Source: Nocardia sp. SYP-A9097 (GTDB taxonomy: Bacteria > Actinomycetota > Actinomycetes > Mycobacteriales > Mycobacteriaceae). Taken from it: a stretch of DNA of 64,000 nucleotides. This document shows, one piece after another, positions 28,722 through 36,827 of this stretch (within the stretch, counting starts at the first letter, position 1; every line of letters begins with the position of its first letter). The stretch is from contig NZ_WJIC01000008.1 in assembly GCF_009649815.1 (NCBI RefSeq), forward strand, positions 124,001 to 188,000, in the 5' to 3' direction. The notes under the pieces were generated by a model. It searched no databases. It was given only the letters and a program-made list of their open reading frames with translations, and was not told where the DNA came from. Both the position numbers and the translations under genes were made by a program.

Positions 28722-29627
28722 ATGAAGCTACTTCCGAAGCTGGCGCGCCGCGAGGTGAACGAACCCGGTGAGGTAGCCCTGCACGCCCGAAATGTGCAGT
28801 TCGACTGGTCGCGGACCGCACCCGTGTGGATGACCGCGGAACCGATCGGCTCACATGTACTGAACGCGCTGAGCATGCTGCTGCCCGAGGGCGAGCGCAT
28901 GTTCCTGGTGACCTACGGCGAAGCCCTGGAACTGGTGCGGGACGAGAAGCTGCGCGAGGCCATGATCGGCTTCATCGGGCAGGAATCCATGCACGCCGAG
29001 AGCCATAACGGGGCCCTCGAAGAGGTACTCGCCACCCACGGCATCGATGTGGAACCCTATGTGCGCCAAGCGGAATTCCTCTTCCGCAAGACTCTCGGCC
29101 CCCGCGATATGCCGACCGCCGCGGCACAGCAGCAGGTGCTGGTGGAACGCCTCGGTGTAATCGCGACCCTGGAGCATTTCTTCGCCTTCCTCGGCGACTG
29201 GGTCCTCAATACCGACCTGGAGAAGTTCGACGCCGACCCGCAGATGCTGGATCTGTTCCGCTGGCATGGGGCCGAAGAGGTCGAGCATCGGATGGTCGCG
29301 CACGATGTGGCCGAGTACTTCGGGGTCGGATATGTGCGGCGCGGGGCGCTCATGCTGATCGTCTTCCCGATCTTCATCGCGCTGCTGCTGCGCGGCACCA
29401 AGTATCTGGTGCACCAGGATCCGACGCTGCCCAATCACCGGTATCCCATGCTGGTCGGGCGGATCTTCGCCGCCATGTGGCGGGGTTCGGTGCCGGGCAT
29501 TCCGTCGCTGCTGATCAGCGCGCTGTCCACCTTCAAGCCCGGCTACTCACCCGAACCGGTCGGATCGACCGCCCAGGCCCTGGCCTACCTGGCGCAGTCC
29601 CCGGCGGCGCGGACCCTGGCCTCGTGA
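28722..29627 (+). CDS. PF10118-type 'metal-dependent hydrolase', probable ferritin-like diiron protein
   Basis: 301 residues, start ATG 28722 with CAGGAG upstream. It belongs to a family labelled predicted metal-dependent hydrolase. The visible metal ligands are spaced like a carboxylate-bridged diiron four-helix bundle: E58 (GERM), E88-S-M-H91, E151 (LEHFFAF) and E186-V-E-H189, the ExnExxHxnExnExxH pattern, with extra histidines H95, H152, H182 and H194. This suggests an oxygenase or desaturase-like role rather than hydrolysis (inference). A hydrophobic segment LMLIVFPIFIALLLRG near 210-226 could anchor it to the membrane. The next gene, a 2Fe-2S flavoreductase, overlaps its stop codon and is the natural electron donor. 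Confidence 0.78.
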   Translation: MKLLPKLARREVNEPGEVALHARNVQFDWSRTAPVWMTAEPIGSHVLNALSMLLPEGERMFLVTYGEALELVRDEKLREAMIGFIGQESMHAESHNGALEEVLATHGIDVEPYVRQAEFLFRKTLGPRDMPTAAAQQQVLVERLGVIATLEHFFAFLGDWVLNTDLEKFDADPQMLDLFRWHGAEEVEHRMVAHDVAEYFGVGYVRRGALMLIVFPIFIALLLRGTKYLVHQDPTLPNHRYPMLVGRIFAAMWRGSVPGIPSLLISALSTFKPGYSPEPVGSTAQALAYLAQSPAARTLAS

Positions 29628-30760
29628 CCGCCCTTCGGAACGAACCCGAGATGAACGTCATTCGGCCCGTTCCCGCCGTGCCGCCGCTGGACCTGTACGG
29701 CAAGTCCCGCTCCGACCGGGCGACCAGGGTATTGGATCTGATCGCCGAAAGCCGTTTGCGCTGGACCACTTTCGTGAACCGGAGGCAGCCACCCGCGCCG
29801 GTGGACGATCGGCGGATTCCGCTGGTTCTGGTGGAACGCCAGGTGGAGGCGCACGACACCGATGTGATCAGCCTGATGTTCACCGCACCGGACAGCCGCG
29901 CGCTGCCCGCATGGCGGCCCGGCGCGCATCTGGACCTGGAATTGCCGTCCGGGCGGGTGCGGCAGTATTCACTGTGCGGCGATCCGGCCGACCGGCACGC
30001 GTATCGAATCGCGGTGCGCCGCATACCGAATGGTGGCGGCGGCTCCCTCGAAGTGCACGAGACGCTGACCGTGGGCACACCGGTCACCGTGCGCGGGCCG
30101 CGCAATGCCTTCCCGTTCGTGCTGCCCGGCTACGGATCCTCCGCCGCTCGAGTGCATTTCGTGGCGGGCGGCATCGGCATCACGCCGATTCTGCCGATGG
30201 TTCGGATGGCGCATCGGCTCGGCGTGGACTGGACCATGACCTATGTCGGCCGCAGCCGGGACACCATTCCCTTTCTGGCAGAAGTGGAGTCGTTCGGATC
30301 GCGCGTCACCGTGCGCACCGATGACGAACACGGCCTGCCCACCGCCGCCGATCTGCTGACCGGCGTCGGCACCGACACCTCGATCTACTGCTGCGGTCCC
30401 GTCGTCATGACCCAGGCCATTGCCGATGCCGTGCGCGACATGCGGGGCGTGGAACTGTATTCCGAGCGCTTCTCACCGCCGCCGGTCGTGAACGGCACCG
30501 CCTTCCAGGTCGAGTTGGCCCGCACCGGCGAGATCATCGACGTGCCCGCCGACAAGTCGGTGCTCGAACAAGTGCTGAAAGTCCGTCCCGACAGCCCGTA
30601 TTCGTGCCGCCAAGGCTTCTGCCGCACCTGCCGGGTGAGCACCCTGGGCGGTGCGATCGAGCATCGCGACACCGTGCTCACCGCTGCCGAGCGCGCCGCG
30701 GGCAACATGCTCATCTGCGTATCCCGTTGTACCGGCGACCGTTTGGTGCTGGACCTCTAG
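29624..30760 (+). CDS. Phthalate-dioxygenase-reductase-type ferredoxin-NADP reductase with C-terminal 2Fe-2S domain
   Basis: 378 residues if it starts at GTG 29624, which overlaps the preceding stop as GTGA; ATG 29651 is the alternative. Order: FMN/FAD-binding beta barrel (RQYSLCGDP near 119-127), nucleotide domain (VAGGIGITPILPMV near 180, CCGPVVM near 254) and a plant-type [2Fe-2S] domain (SCRQGFCRTC, then ICVSRC; C-x4-C-x2-C...C) at the C-terminus. Such reductases pass electrons from NAD(P)H to an oxygenase; the diiron protein encoded just upstream is the best partner. About 60 residues precede the flavin domain, a leader shared with other actinobacterial oxygenase reductases. Confidence 0.85.
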   Translation: MTALRNEPEMNVIRPVPAVPPLDLYGKSRSDRATRVLDLIAESRLRWTTFVNRRQPPAPVDDRRIPLVLVERQVEAHDTDVISLMFTAPDSRALPAWRPGAHLDLELPSGRVRQYSLCGDPADRHAYRIAVRRIPNGGGGSLEVHETLTVGTPVTVRGPRNAFPFVLPGYGSSAARVHFVAGGIGITPILPMVRMAHRLGVDWTMTYVGRSRDTIPFLAEVESFGSRVTVRTDDEHGLPTAADLLTGVGTDTSIYCCGPVVMTQAIADAVRDMRGVELYSERFSPPPVVNGTAFQVELARTGEIIDVPADKSVLEQVLKVRPDSPYSCRQGFCRTCRVSTLGGAIEHRDTVLTAAERAAGNMLICVSRCTGDRLVLDL

Positions 30761-30803
30761 CTGCCCGCCTCCGGCTCCATACCTCTAGCCTCATGGAGAA
30801 ATC

Positions 30804-32588
30804 GTGACCCAGACCATCCTTGCTGCCGCCGAGCGCATTGTCCCTGCCACCGAGCGCACTGTCCGCAGCGGCGAATTCGATATCGCCGTATACGAATACG
30901 GCAAGCCATCGGCGGCTGAGACCATTGTGCTGGTGCATGGCTGGCCGGACGACAATCACCTGTGGGATCAGGTCGTGCCGCTGCTGGCCGACCGGTTCCA
31001 CGTCGTCACCTATGACACTCGCGGGCATGGGCGTTCCACCCGCACCGAGCGCACCGAGGACTACCGGCTGGAGCATTTCGCCGCCGATTTCTTCGCGGTC
31101 GCGGACGCGGTGAGCCCGGACGCGCCCGTGCATGTGCTGGCGCATGACTGGGGTTCGGTGCAGATGTGGGAAGCCGTGTGCGAGCCCCAAGGCGCCTCGC
31201 ACATAGCGTCTTTCACCTCGGTCTCGGGTCCGAACCTGGACCATATGGGCACCTGGATGCAGAAGAATGTCGCGCGCGGCAAGCTGTGGGGGCCGTTCAC
31301 CCAACTGCTGTCCTCGACCTACACCGGGCTGTTCATGACGCCCGTGCTGCCGCGTGTGCTCTTGCGGCCGCTGGGCACCGAGAAGGTGTGGTCGCGGTTC
31401 GTCGGGCTGATGAACGACACTTCGCCGGAGAACATCAAATTCGGGCCCGAGTTCCGGCGCGACTTCTTCGACGGAATGCGCATCTACCGCGCCAATATCC
31501 TGCAGCGCGTGACCGGTCCGCGCGAGCGCCGCACCGAGGTGCCGGTGCAGTTGATCATCGCGCGCCGCGATGTGGCGGTGCGGCCCGCGCCGTACGCCGA
31601 CACCCAGGAGTGGGCGCCCAACCTGTACCGGCGTGAGGTCGGCGGCGGGCACTGGCTGCCGTTCTCGCATCCGGAGTTACTCGCCACCTCCACCCGCGAA
31701 CTCATCGATTCGCTGCGCACCGGGGAGACCTCGCGCACCCTGCGGCGGGCCGAAGTCGGCAGGGAGCAGCGGAGTTTCGAGGATCGACTACTGGTCGTCA
31801 CCGGCGGCGGCAGCGGTATCGGGCGTGAGACAGCGCTGGCCTTCGCCCGGCAGGGCGCGGAGGTGGTGCTCTCGGACATCAACCTCGACTCCGCCAAGGA
31901 GACCGCGGAACTCATTGCGCGCGAAGGTGGTACGGCACACGCCTACCAGTTGGACGTCTCCTCCGAGGCGGCCGTCACCGAGCACGCCGCCACCGTCATC
32001 GCCGCGCACGGGGTGCCGGACATCCTCATCAACAATGCGGGCATCGGGCAGGCCGGCGACTTCTTCGACACTCCCGCAGCGGAATTCGATCGCGTGCTCA
32101 ATATCAATCTGTACGGCGTGATCAATGGCTGCCGCGCCTTCGGCAAGGCAATGGCCGAGCGCGGGCTCGGCGGGCATATCGTGAATCTGTCTTCGATGGC
32201 GGCCTATACCCCGCAGCGCGGATTCTCCGCGTACTCGACCAGTAAGTCGGCGGTATTCATGTTCTCCGACTGCCTGCGTGCCGAACTGTCCGGCAAGGGA
32301 ATTGGCGTCAGTACCATCTGCCCAGGCATCGTGCACACCAATATTGTTGCCAATACCCGATTCGCGGGCGTCTCGGCCGAGGAGGAGGCCGCCAAACAGC
32401 AGCGCTTCGACAAGCTGTACGCCGCGCGCCGCTACGGCCCGGAGAAGGTCGCCGCGCAGATCCTCAAAGCCGTCGAACAGGACCGGGATGTGGTTCCGGT
32501 GACGCCCGAGGCGTGGCTGCAGTACCGCTTCAACCGGTTCGCCCCCGCCGTGGCGCGGTTCTTCGCGGCGCGCGTGAAGCTCACATAA
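30804..32588 (+). CDS. ephD: EphD-like fusion: epoxide hydrolase (alpha/beta hydrolase) plus short-chain dehydrogenase
   Basis: 594 residues with two enzymes in one chain, the arrangement and length of M. tuberculosis EphD. The N-terminal 1-290 is an epoxide-hydrolase-type alpha/beta hydrolase: HGWPDDNHLW (oxyanion loop, near 47-56) and AHDWGS (near 112-117), where the aspartate is the nucleophile. The C-terminal 325-594 is an SDR: VTGGGSGIGRETA (near 331), NNAGIGQAG (near 411) and YSTSKSAVF (near 477) with catalytic Tyr and Lys. Together they could open an epoxide to a diol and oxidise an alcohol to a ketone; mycobacterial EphD acts on mycolic-acid epoxides (established for the homologue). 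GTG 30804 has GGAG upstream. Third gene of the operon, 43 bases after the reductase. Confidence 0.87.
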   Translation: MTQTILAAAERIVPATERTVRSGEFDIAVYEYGKPSAAETIVLVHGWPDDNHLWDQVVPLLADRFHVVTYDTRGHGRSTRTERTEDYRLEHFAADFFAVADAVSPDAPVHVLAHDWGSVQMWEAVCEPQGASHIASFTSVSGPNLDHMGTWMQKNVARGKLWGPFTQLLSSTYTGLFMTPVLPRVLLRPLGTEKVWSRFVGLMNDTSPENIKFGPEFRRDFFDGMRIYRANILQRVTGPRERRTEVPVQLIIARRDVAVRPAPYADTQEWAPNLYRREVGGGHWLPFSHPELLATSTRELIDSLRTGETSRTLRRAEVGREQRSFEDRLLVVTGGGSGIGRETALAFARQGAEVVLSDINLDSAKETAELIAREGGTAHAYQLDVSSEAAVTEHAATVIAAHGVPDILINNAGIGQAGDFFDTPAAEFDRVLNINLYGVINGCRAFGKAMAERGLGGHIVNLSSMAAYTPQRGFSAYSTSKSAVFMFSDCLRAELSGKGIGVSTICPGIVHTNIVANTRFAGVSAEEEAAKQQRFDKLYAARRYGPEKVAAQILKAVEQDRDVVPVTPEAWLQYRFNRFAPAVARFFAARVKLT

Positions 32589-32602
32589 CACGAAATAAGC
32601 AC

Positions 32603-32632
32603 GCGCCCCTCGCGGATATCCGCGAGGGGCGC
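32603..32632 (+). terminator. Perfect 30-base palindromic terminator after ephD
   Basis: A 15-bp arm (32603-32617) and its exact complement (32618-32632) meet at GGATATCC with no separate loop, followed by TTTCG. In RNA the inner bases would form the loop. It lies 14 bases after the ephD stop. Confidence 0.85.
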
Positions 32633-32777
32633 TTTCGTATCACCCCCGGAATTGCCGGTACCCATCTTCGGAGGTATTCACACCCTGACCAATTCCCCGA
32701 ATTGCTGGGTCTGTCGAATCATCCAGCCAGGCAGTAGCTTTCAGCCGTAGCGATTAACACTGGGGAGGTGGCTGGCA

Positions 32778-33050
32778 ATGGCCGTGCTGATAAGTCTTGG
32801 AATTCTCTTCGCGCTGGCAGGGGCGACGTGGGCGATGGTCCGGGCGAGTAGTCGATCGGAAATCGAGACCCGTCGGCCGCGCAAGCGGAGTTCGAGCTAC
32901 CGCTACGGCAGCAGTGGAGGCTCGAGTAGTTCGGGCTATGACGGAGGCAGCGGCTGCGGCGGAGGTGGGCACGGCCATGGCGGCTGTGGCGGCGGGGGCT
33001 GTGGCGGCGGAAGTGGTTGCGGCGGCGGAGGTTGCGGTGGAGGCAGCTGA
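32778..33050 (+). CDS. Small membrane-anchored Gly/Ser/Cys-rich protein
   Basis: 90 residues, ATG 32778 preceded by GGGGAGGTGG. An N-terminal helix (VLISLGILFALAGATWAMV, residues 3-21) should anchor it; a basic stretch ETRRPRKR follows, so the rest lies inside the cell by the positive-inside rule. Residues 38-55 are Ser/Gly/Tyr-rich and 56-90 are almost only Gly, Cys and His, with five evenly spaced cysteines in GCGGGG-type units. Similar tails occur in the TIGR04222 membrane protein family. No peptide-modifying enzyme is nearby. The Cys/His spacing would suit metal binding or redox cross-linking (inference). Faces the GRDP-like gene at 33090. Confidence 0.65.
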   Translation: MAVLISLGILFALAGATWAMVRASSRSEIETRRPRKRSSSYRYGSSGGSSSSGYDGGSGCGGGGHGHGGCGGGGCGGGSGCGGGGCGGGS

Positions 33051-33089
33051 ACTACTCGATCACTTTCTCCGATTGCGATGCTGCGGGTT

Positions 33090-33581
33090 TCAGGCTTCGG
33101 CCCGCAGCGCCGCTTCGATGAGGTCGACTCGCTCCGATGGGATTCCCCACGGATCATCCACTGCCACAACCGTGTCCAGGTTCCAGAGCACGCAGTCCTC
33201 GCCCGGTCGCGCCACCATCGACCAGGCGACCACGGTGCGGCCGAGCTGATCCACCATCGGATCGGCCGGGTTGCCCGAGCCTTCACCGGCCGGGAAGTGA
33301 TGCAGGAAGCGGCCGTACGCGGCATCGCAGAAGCGCTGATATCGCATGGTGCACAGGATGAGTCCGTGCCAGGCCTCATCCACCGCGAAGGACGGCATTC
33401 CGATCACCTGCCCGTCCCGCATTGCCGCGCCGCAGCATCGAAGCCATTGCCGCAGACCGGTTTCCACCAATTCGCGGGGCTGCCACGGGCAGGTCTTGTA
33501 CACGGCTTCGGGGAGCTCGAGTTCGTCGACGACTCGGTTGATTCTGTCGACGCCGATCGGCCGGAAACGTTGCAGCATCAT
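33090..33581 (-). CDS. Glycine-rich-domain-protein-like (DUF1399-related) protein
   Basis: 163 residues, no signal peptide. The core SFAVDEAWHGLILCTMRYQRFCDAAYGRFLHHFP (split here: DEAWHGLIL near 70, YQRFC near 81, GRFLHHFP near 89) resembles the WH-containing motif of glycine-rich domain-containing proteins (plant GRDPs, DLDLxWH type). Molecular role unknown. It carries a Cys pair CC near 49. In other actinobacteria such genes are found near Gly/Cys-rich TIGR04222-type membrane proteins (recalled, not checked), and here a Gly/Cys-rich membrane peptide gene is the convergent neighbour, 39 bases away. Confidence 0.6.
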   Translation of the reverse strand: MMLQRFRPIGVDRINRVVDELELPEAVYKTCPWQPRELVETGLRQWLRCCGAAMRDGQVIGMPSFAVDEAWHGLILCTMRYQRFCDAAYGRFLHHFPAGEGSGNPADPMVDQLGRTVVAWSMVARPGEDCVLWNLDTVVAVDDPWGIPSERVDLIEAALRAEA

Positions 33582-33643
33582 GATTCACGGTACGTCGGAA
33601 GCCGGTGAGCGCACATGGCCTCGTTTTTTGGGGGATCCGGTTA

Positions 33644-33670
33644 CCGCCGGGCAGTGCTACTGCCCGGCGG
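33644..33670 (-). terminator. Hairpin after terC
   Basis: CCGCCGGGCAGT (33644-33655) and ACTGCCCGGCGG (33659-33670) form a perfect 12-bp stem with a 3-base loop, 6 bases beyond the terC stop. There is no T-run on the terC side, as often in actinobacterial terminators. Confidence 0.7.
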
Positions 33671-33676
33671 CGCAAC

Positions 33677-34693
33677 TCAATTGGCCGGTTCGATCTCGTT
33701 CTCGGTCTGGCCGCGGGTGGCGCGCAGGCTGGTGAAGGTTACCGTCGCCAGCACCACCACAATCACGACCAGCGAAGCGGCCGTGGGGATCTGGGGCACA
33801 CCGCTCCAGATGCCGTGCGCCCAGTGCAGCACCAGCTTCACGCCGATGAAGGCGAGGATGGCGGCCAGGCCGTACGCCAGGTGCACCAGTCGCGCGAGCG
33901 CCGCGTGCAGCACGAAATACAGTGCGCGCAAACCGAGTAGCGCGAAGGCGTTGGTGGCGAACACCAGGAACGGGTCGCCGGTGACGCCGTACACGGCGGG
34001 CACGGAGTCGACGGCGAAGACCAGGTCGGTGGCCATGACCGCGGCGACTACCAGTGCGAGCGGGGTGAGTGCGCGGCGCCCGGCCTCCATGACGGTCATC
34101 TTGGTGCCGCGGTAGTCGTCGGTGACCGGCATGAACTTGCGCAGCAGTTTGACCGATTTCATCGATGAGACATCGACGTTCTGCTCATGCCCGCCGGCCG
34201 CGTCGGCCAGCAGTTTCACGGCGGTGATCAGCAGGATCAGTCCGAACAGCAGGAACGCCCAGTCCAGGGTGGCGAGTGCGGCCGCGCCGAGCGCGATGAA
34301 GATGCCGCGCAAGACCAGCGCACCGGCGATGCCGTACAGCAGGACCCGTTGCGCCAGCGCCACCGGTACCGCGAAGGCGGACAGCAACAGCATGAATACG
34401 AAGAGGTTGTCGACCGAGAGCGACTTCTCCAGCAAATATCCAGTGAAGAATTCCATGCCGGTCTCGGTGCCATTGCGGGTCCACAGGAAGATGCCGAAGA
34501 CCACCGGCAGTGCGATATAGAAGACCGTCCAGGCCAGCGCCTCACGCATGAAGACCTCATGCGGACGGCGGGTGATGGCGAAGTCGAGCACCAGCAGCGC
34601 CAGCACCACACCGATGGTGCCGGCCCACAACCAGGGCGTACCAACGGATTCGATGGCGGCGGGGCTCGCCAGGACGGATAGATCAGTACTCAT
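33677..34693 (-). CDS. TerC/Alx-family integral membrane protein (probable Mn exporter)
   Basis: 338 residues from the ATG at 34693 with GAGGAGG upstream; about nine membrane helices. The TerC signature is clear: EFFTGYLLEKSLSVDNLFVFMLLL near 84-107 and VVAAVMATDLVFAVDSVPAVYGVTGDPFLVFATNAFALLGLRALYF near 220-265, where the acidic residues in SVDN and AVDSVPA would line a cation site. Family members (E. coli Alx, MeeF/MeeY) export manganese; older annotation links them to tellurite. A probable yybP-ykoY manganese riboswitch lies directly upstream, which supports a manganese role. Confidence 0.92.
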   Translation of the reverse strand: MSTDLSVLASPAAIESVGTPWLWAGTIGVVLALLVLDFAITRRPHEVFMREALAWTVFYIALPVVFGIFLWTRNGTETGMEFFTGYLLEKSLSVDNLFVFMLLLSAFAVPVALAQRVLLYGIAGALVLRGIFIALGAAALATLDWAFLLFGLILLITAVKLLADAAGGHEQNVDVSSMKSVKLLRKFMPVTDDYRGTKMTVMEAGRRALTPLALVVAAVMATDLVFAVDSVPAVYGVTGDPFLVFATNAFALLGLRALYFVLHAALARLVHLAYGLAAILAFIGVKLVLHWAHGIWSGVPQIPTAASLVVIVVVLATVTFTSLRATRGQTENEIEPAN

Positions 34694-34724
34694 ATCGGGA
34701 CCTCCTCGGGCAGGAAAAAAACCG

Positions 34725-34825
34725 CCTGAGGTCTCCTTCACCCGTGTCCGATGGGCAACCACCCGGGGATCACGATGGCGCGATCCGTACTGACCGGAAT
34801 GATTCTTGGGAAGTACTCCCCTCGC
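34725..34825 (-). ncRNA. Probable yybP-ykoY manganese riboswitch upstream of terC
   Basis: Read on the minus strand, the leader begins GCGAGGGGAGTACTTCC (34825 downward) and ends AAGGAGACCTCAGG (to 34725). The GGGGAGTA element at the 5' side and the GAGACCT element at the 3' side are the conserved halves of the yybP-ykoY aptamer, and GAGG/CCTC can close stem P1. About 7 T residues follow (TTTTTTT near 34714-34720), rare in this GC-rich DNA and suited to a transcription-terminating expression platform. The distance to the terC start is about 30 bases. The middle helices were not folded. Confidence 0.7.
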
Positions 34826-34907
34826 CGCAGAGAATAGCCGACCCTTAGCTCAGCTGTCCAACTCGCCGCGCTGTGACAGCGGCTGCCACAGCACGGCTTG
34901 CCCGGGT

Positions 34908-35336
34908 CTACCTGGGGCTGAGCACGACCACGGCGATCGGACGCGAAGTCTTCTTCTGATACTCCGCGTACCGCCCGCCATTGACCTTGTCGACCAACGC
35001 GAACCGGCGCGCATAGTCCGAATCGTCCGGATACGTGGCCGTCGCGGTGACCTGAATCTTCGTGGTCCCCACCTGAATCTCGCAGTCCGGCTTGGCCTTC
35101 ACATTCGCCAGCCACCCCGGCGGCCGCGGCGACCCGCCATTGGACGCCGTCACCAGATAATCCTTGCCATCCCTGGCATAGGTCAGTGCCGAAGTCCGCG
35201 GCTGCCCTGTCCTACGCCCGACCGTCCGCAGCAGCAGCGTCGGATTCCCGAACAGCAGCCGATGCCCAACCCGCCCGCCGCTCTTCTCATAGATGAATTG
35301 ATGTCCACGTAGCACGTTCACGAACAGATCCGCCAT
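34908..35336 (-). CDS. Deazaflavin (F420)-dependent nitroreductase family protein (Ddn-like)
   Basis: 142 residues, typical of the Ddn/FDOR-A split-barrel family. RTVGRRTGQPRTSALTYARDGKDYLVTASNGG (around residues 37-68, motif RxTGxxRTxxL..YxxxG..Y.vvas.gG) binds the F420 phosphate and phenolic groups, and PGWLANVKAKPDCEIQVG follows as in the family. Members use reduced F420 for hydride transfer to quinones or to exogenous nitro compounds; most are membrane-associated quinone reductases. The natural substrate here is unknown. Divergent from the DUF4234 gene. Confidence 0.87.
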   Translation of the reverse strand: MADLFVNVLRGHQFIYEKSGGRVGHRLLFGNPTLLLRTVGRRTGQPRTSALTYARDGKDYLVTASNGGSPRPPGWLANVKAKPDCEIQVGTTKIQVTATATYPDDSDYARRFALVDKVNGGRYAEYQKKTSRPIAVVVLSPR

Positions 35337-35465
35337 GATTCCTCCCGCTGAGTGGTCAACCCCAGCCTAGGCCCTTCACGATCCGATCACGAAGCCCCCG
35401 ATAGGTTCACCCCACCCCGCCTACCGGGACCCCGAATTCCCCTCGACAACAACAGGATTCAACAA

Positions 35466-35837
35466 ATGCACCCCACCCAGGTGGCCACCCCCATCCAACC
35501 CCGCAACCCCGTCCTGGTCTGGCTGGTCTGGCCGCTCATTACCCTAGGCATCTACTTCTTCGTCTGGTACTACAAAATCCACAAGGAGATGGCCGAACTC
35601 CGCCGCGACCCCGAAGCCCCGGTAGCAGGCCCGCTGCTGGTCATGATCTTCCTGTCCTGGACCGGAATCGCCGCCCTCATCAGCTTCTGGCGCACCGGCA
35701 ACCGCATCAAGCAATCCCAAGAAGCCGCAGGCCTCGAGGGCACCTGCAACCCCCTGGTCGGCTTCCTCCTGAACTTCGCCTTCGGCCTAGGCATCCTCTA
35801 CTACCAGCTCGAACTCAACAAGATCGCCACCCAATAA
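35466..35837 (+). CDS. DUF4234 domain membrane protein
   Basis: 123 residues from ATG 35466. RNPVLVWLVWPLITLGIYFFVWYYKIHKEM is the DUF4234 signature (NPxxV..L..ITLGIY..vWyYkin.El), followed by two more hydrophobic segments (LLVMIFLSWTGIAALISFW and PLVGFLLNFAFGLGILYYQ). Small integral membrane protein of unknown function. The two additional helices end with the conserved YYQxxLNKI. Confidence 0.82.
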   Translation: MHPTQVATPIQPRNPVLVWLVWPLITLGIYFFVWYYKIHKEMAELRRDPEAPVAGPLLVMIFLSWTGIAALISFWRTGNRIKQSQEAAGLEGTCNPLVGFLLNFAFGLGILYYQLELNKIATQ

Positions 35838-35998
35838 CGGAACCCCATCTCCCCGTACGAAATTCGGGCATTCCACTCCCCCGGCCGCTCCCTCGCCGGG
35901 GGATCTCCCCCCGAACTTCCGACACCCTTGCCCCCAACTAGGCCTCCCCTCCAGGGTCGAGGTAGCATCGCGAGGCCCGCAGCTTCAACCTGCGGCCC

Positions 35999-36072
35999 GG
36001 GGCGGTAGCTCAGTCGGTTAGAGCCGTGGACTCATAATCCATTGGTCGTGGGTTCGAGCCCCACCCGCCCCA
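35999..36072 (+). tRNA. tRNA with CAT anticodon (elongator tRNA-Met, or tRNA-Ile2)
   Basis: A complete 74-base cloverleaf: acceptor GGGGCGG/CCGCCCC, D arm GCTCAGTCGGTTAGAGC, anticodon stem GTGGA/TCCAT with loop CTCATAA (anticodon CAT), T arm GTGGG-TTCGAGC-CCCAC, discriminator A. The 3' CCA is not encoded. The first acceptor pair is a normal G-C, unlike initiator tRNA-Met, so it is either elongator Met or the lysidine-modified Ile2 species; the sequence alone does not let me decide. A broken integrase reads away from its 3' end about 100 bases downstream, suggesting use as an integration site. Confidence 0.9.
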
Positions 36073-36171
36073 CAAACTGCTCTCTGACCAGCATCAACGC
36101 CACGAATGCTCCGCGCCGCGATCGCACCCCACGCGCCTACAGCAATGGATTCCACTCATCGAATCACCTAA

Positions 36172-36695
36172 CTGCAGCGACGGAACCGTAGCAAGGACAC
36201 GATCAGCGGCTACCTGATCCGCATCGACTGCTTCATCGAGTTCCTCGCGGAGAACGATCTGTCGATCGCTGGGCCGGATGTCACCCGCGACCAAATCGGC
36301 GACTTCATCGGGTCCTTGCTGACTCGCCCCAACAAGCGCACCGGGACGCCGCTCACCTCGGAGTACGCCCGCAGCCGCCACCGCGCCCTTCAACAATTCT
36401 TCAAATACCTTGCGGCAGAAGAGATAATCACCGCCGACCCGTTCGACAAAATGACATTGCCTGACGCACCGGAACAACTTGTCGAGGTCCCACCCGATGA
36501 CGCCCTCCGCCAGCTCCTCGCCGAATGCTCCGGCACCGGCTTCAACGACCTCCGCGATACTGCCATCATTCGCATGTTCGCCGACACTGGTTGTCGCGCA
36601 GGAGAACTCGCCGGGCTCAGTCTCGATGACCTCGACTTCACCGAAAACACCGCGCTCGTCCTGGGCAAGGGCCGAAGACCGCGGACCGCGGACCG
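36172..36695 (+). pseudogene. Truncated tyrosine recombinase (phage/plasmid-type integrase) remnant
   Basis: The frame opens after TAA 36169-36171 with no usable start codon at the expected place. It encodes the SAM-like core-binding domain (RNRSKDTISGYLIRIDCFIE, DQIGDFIGSLL, RSRHRALQQFFKYLAAEE) and the first part of the catalytic domain, including the box I arginine in ADTGCRAGELAGLSLDDLD and the beta-turn LGKGRRPR. After about 36695 the sequence becomes unrelated; the HxxR box and the catalytic tyrosine are missing. Both ends are therefore lost. It lies directly downstream of a tRNA gene, the usual place for a tRNA-integrating element. Confidence 0.8.
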
Positions 36696-36827
36696 CACCG
36701 TGTGGGCGGGTGATCTGTGTCGACGAATTCGGGCCGTTGGATATGGCCACCGGGAAAACCCACTACCGCATCCGAGATCGCAAGCGGTGGTACGTGGTTC
36801 GTCTCGAGCCATGAGAGCATCGTGGGC

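Noticed and set aside
32940..33050. The Gly/Cys-coding stretch as a simple-sequence DNA repeat or CRISPR-like array
   Set aside because: The GGCGGC-type repetition follows from Gly and Cys codons in a framed gene; there are no spaced identical direct repeats.
36700..36815. Short stretch translating as VICVDEFGPL, resembling a transposase DDE motif (IS630-like)
   Set aside because: Only about ten residues match and no terminal repeats or further transposase motifs follow; too little to call an insertion sequence, though it could be scar debris.
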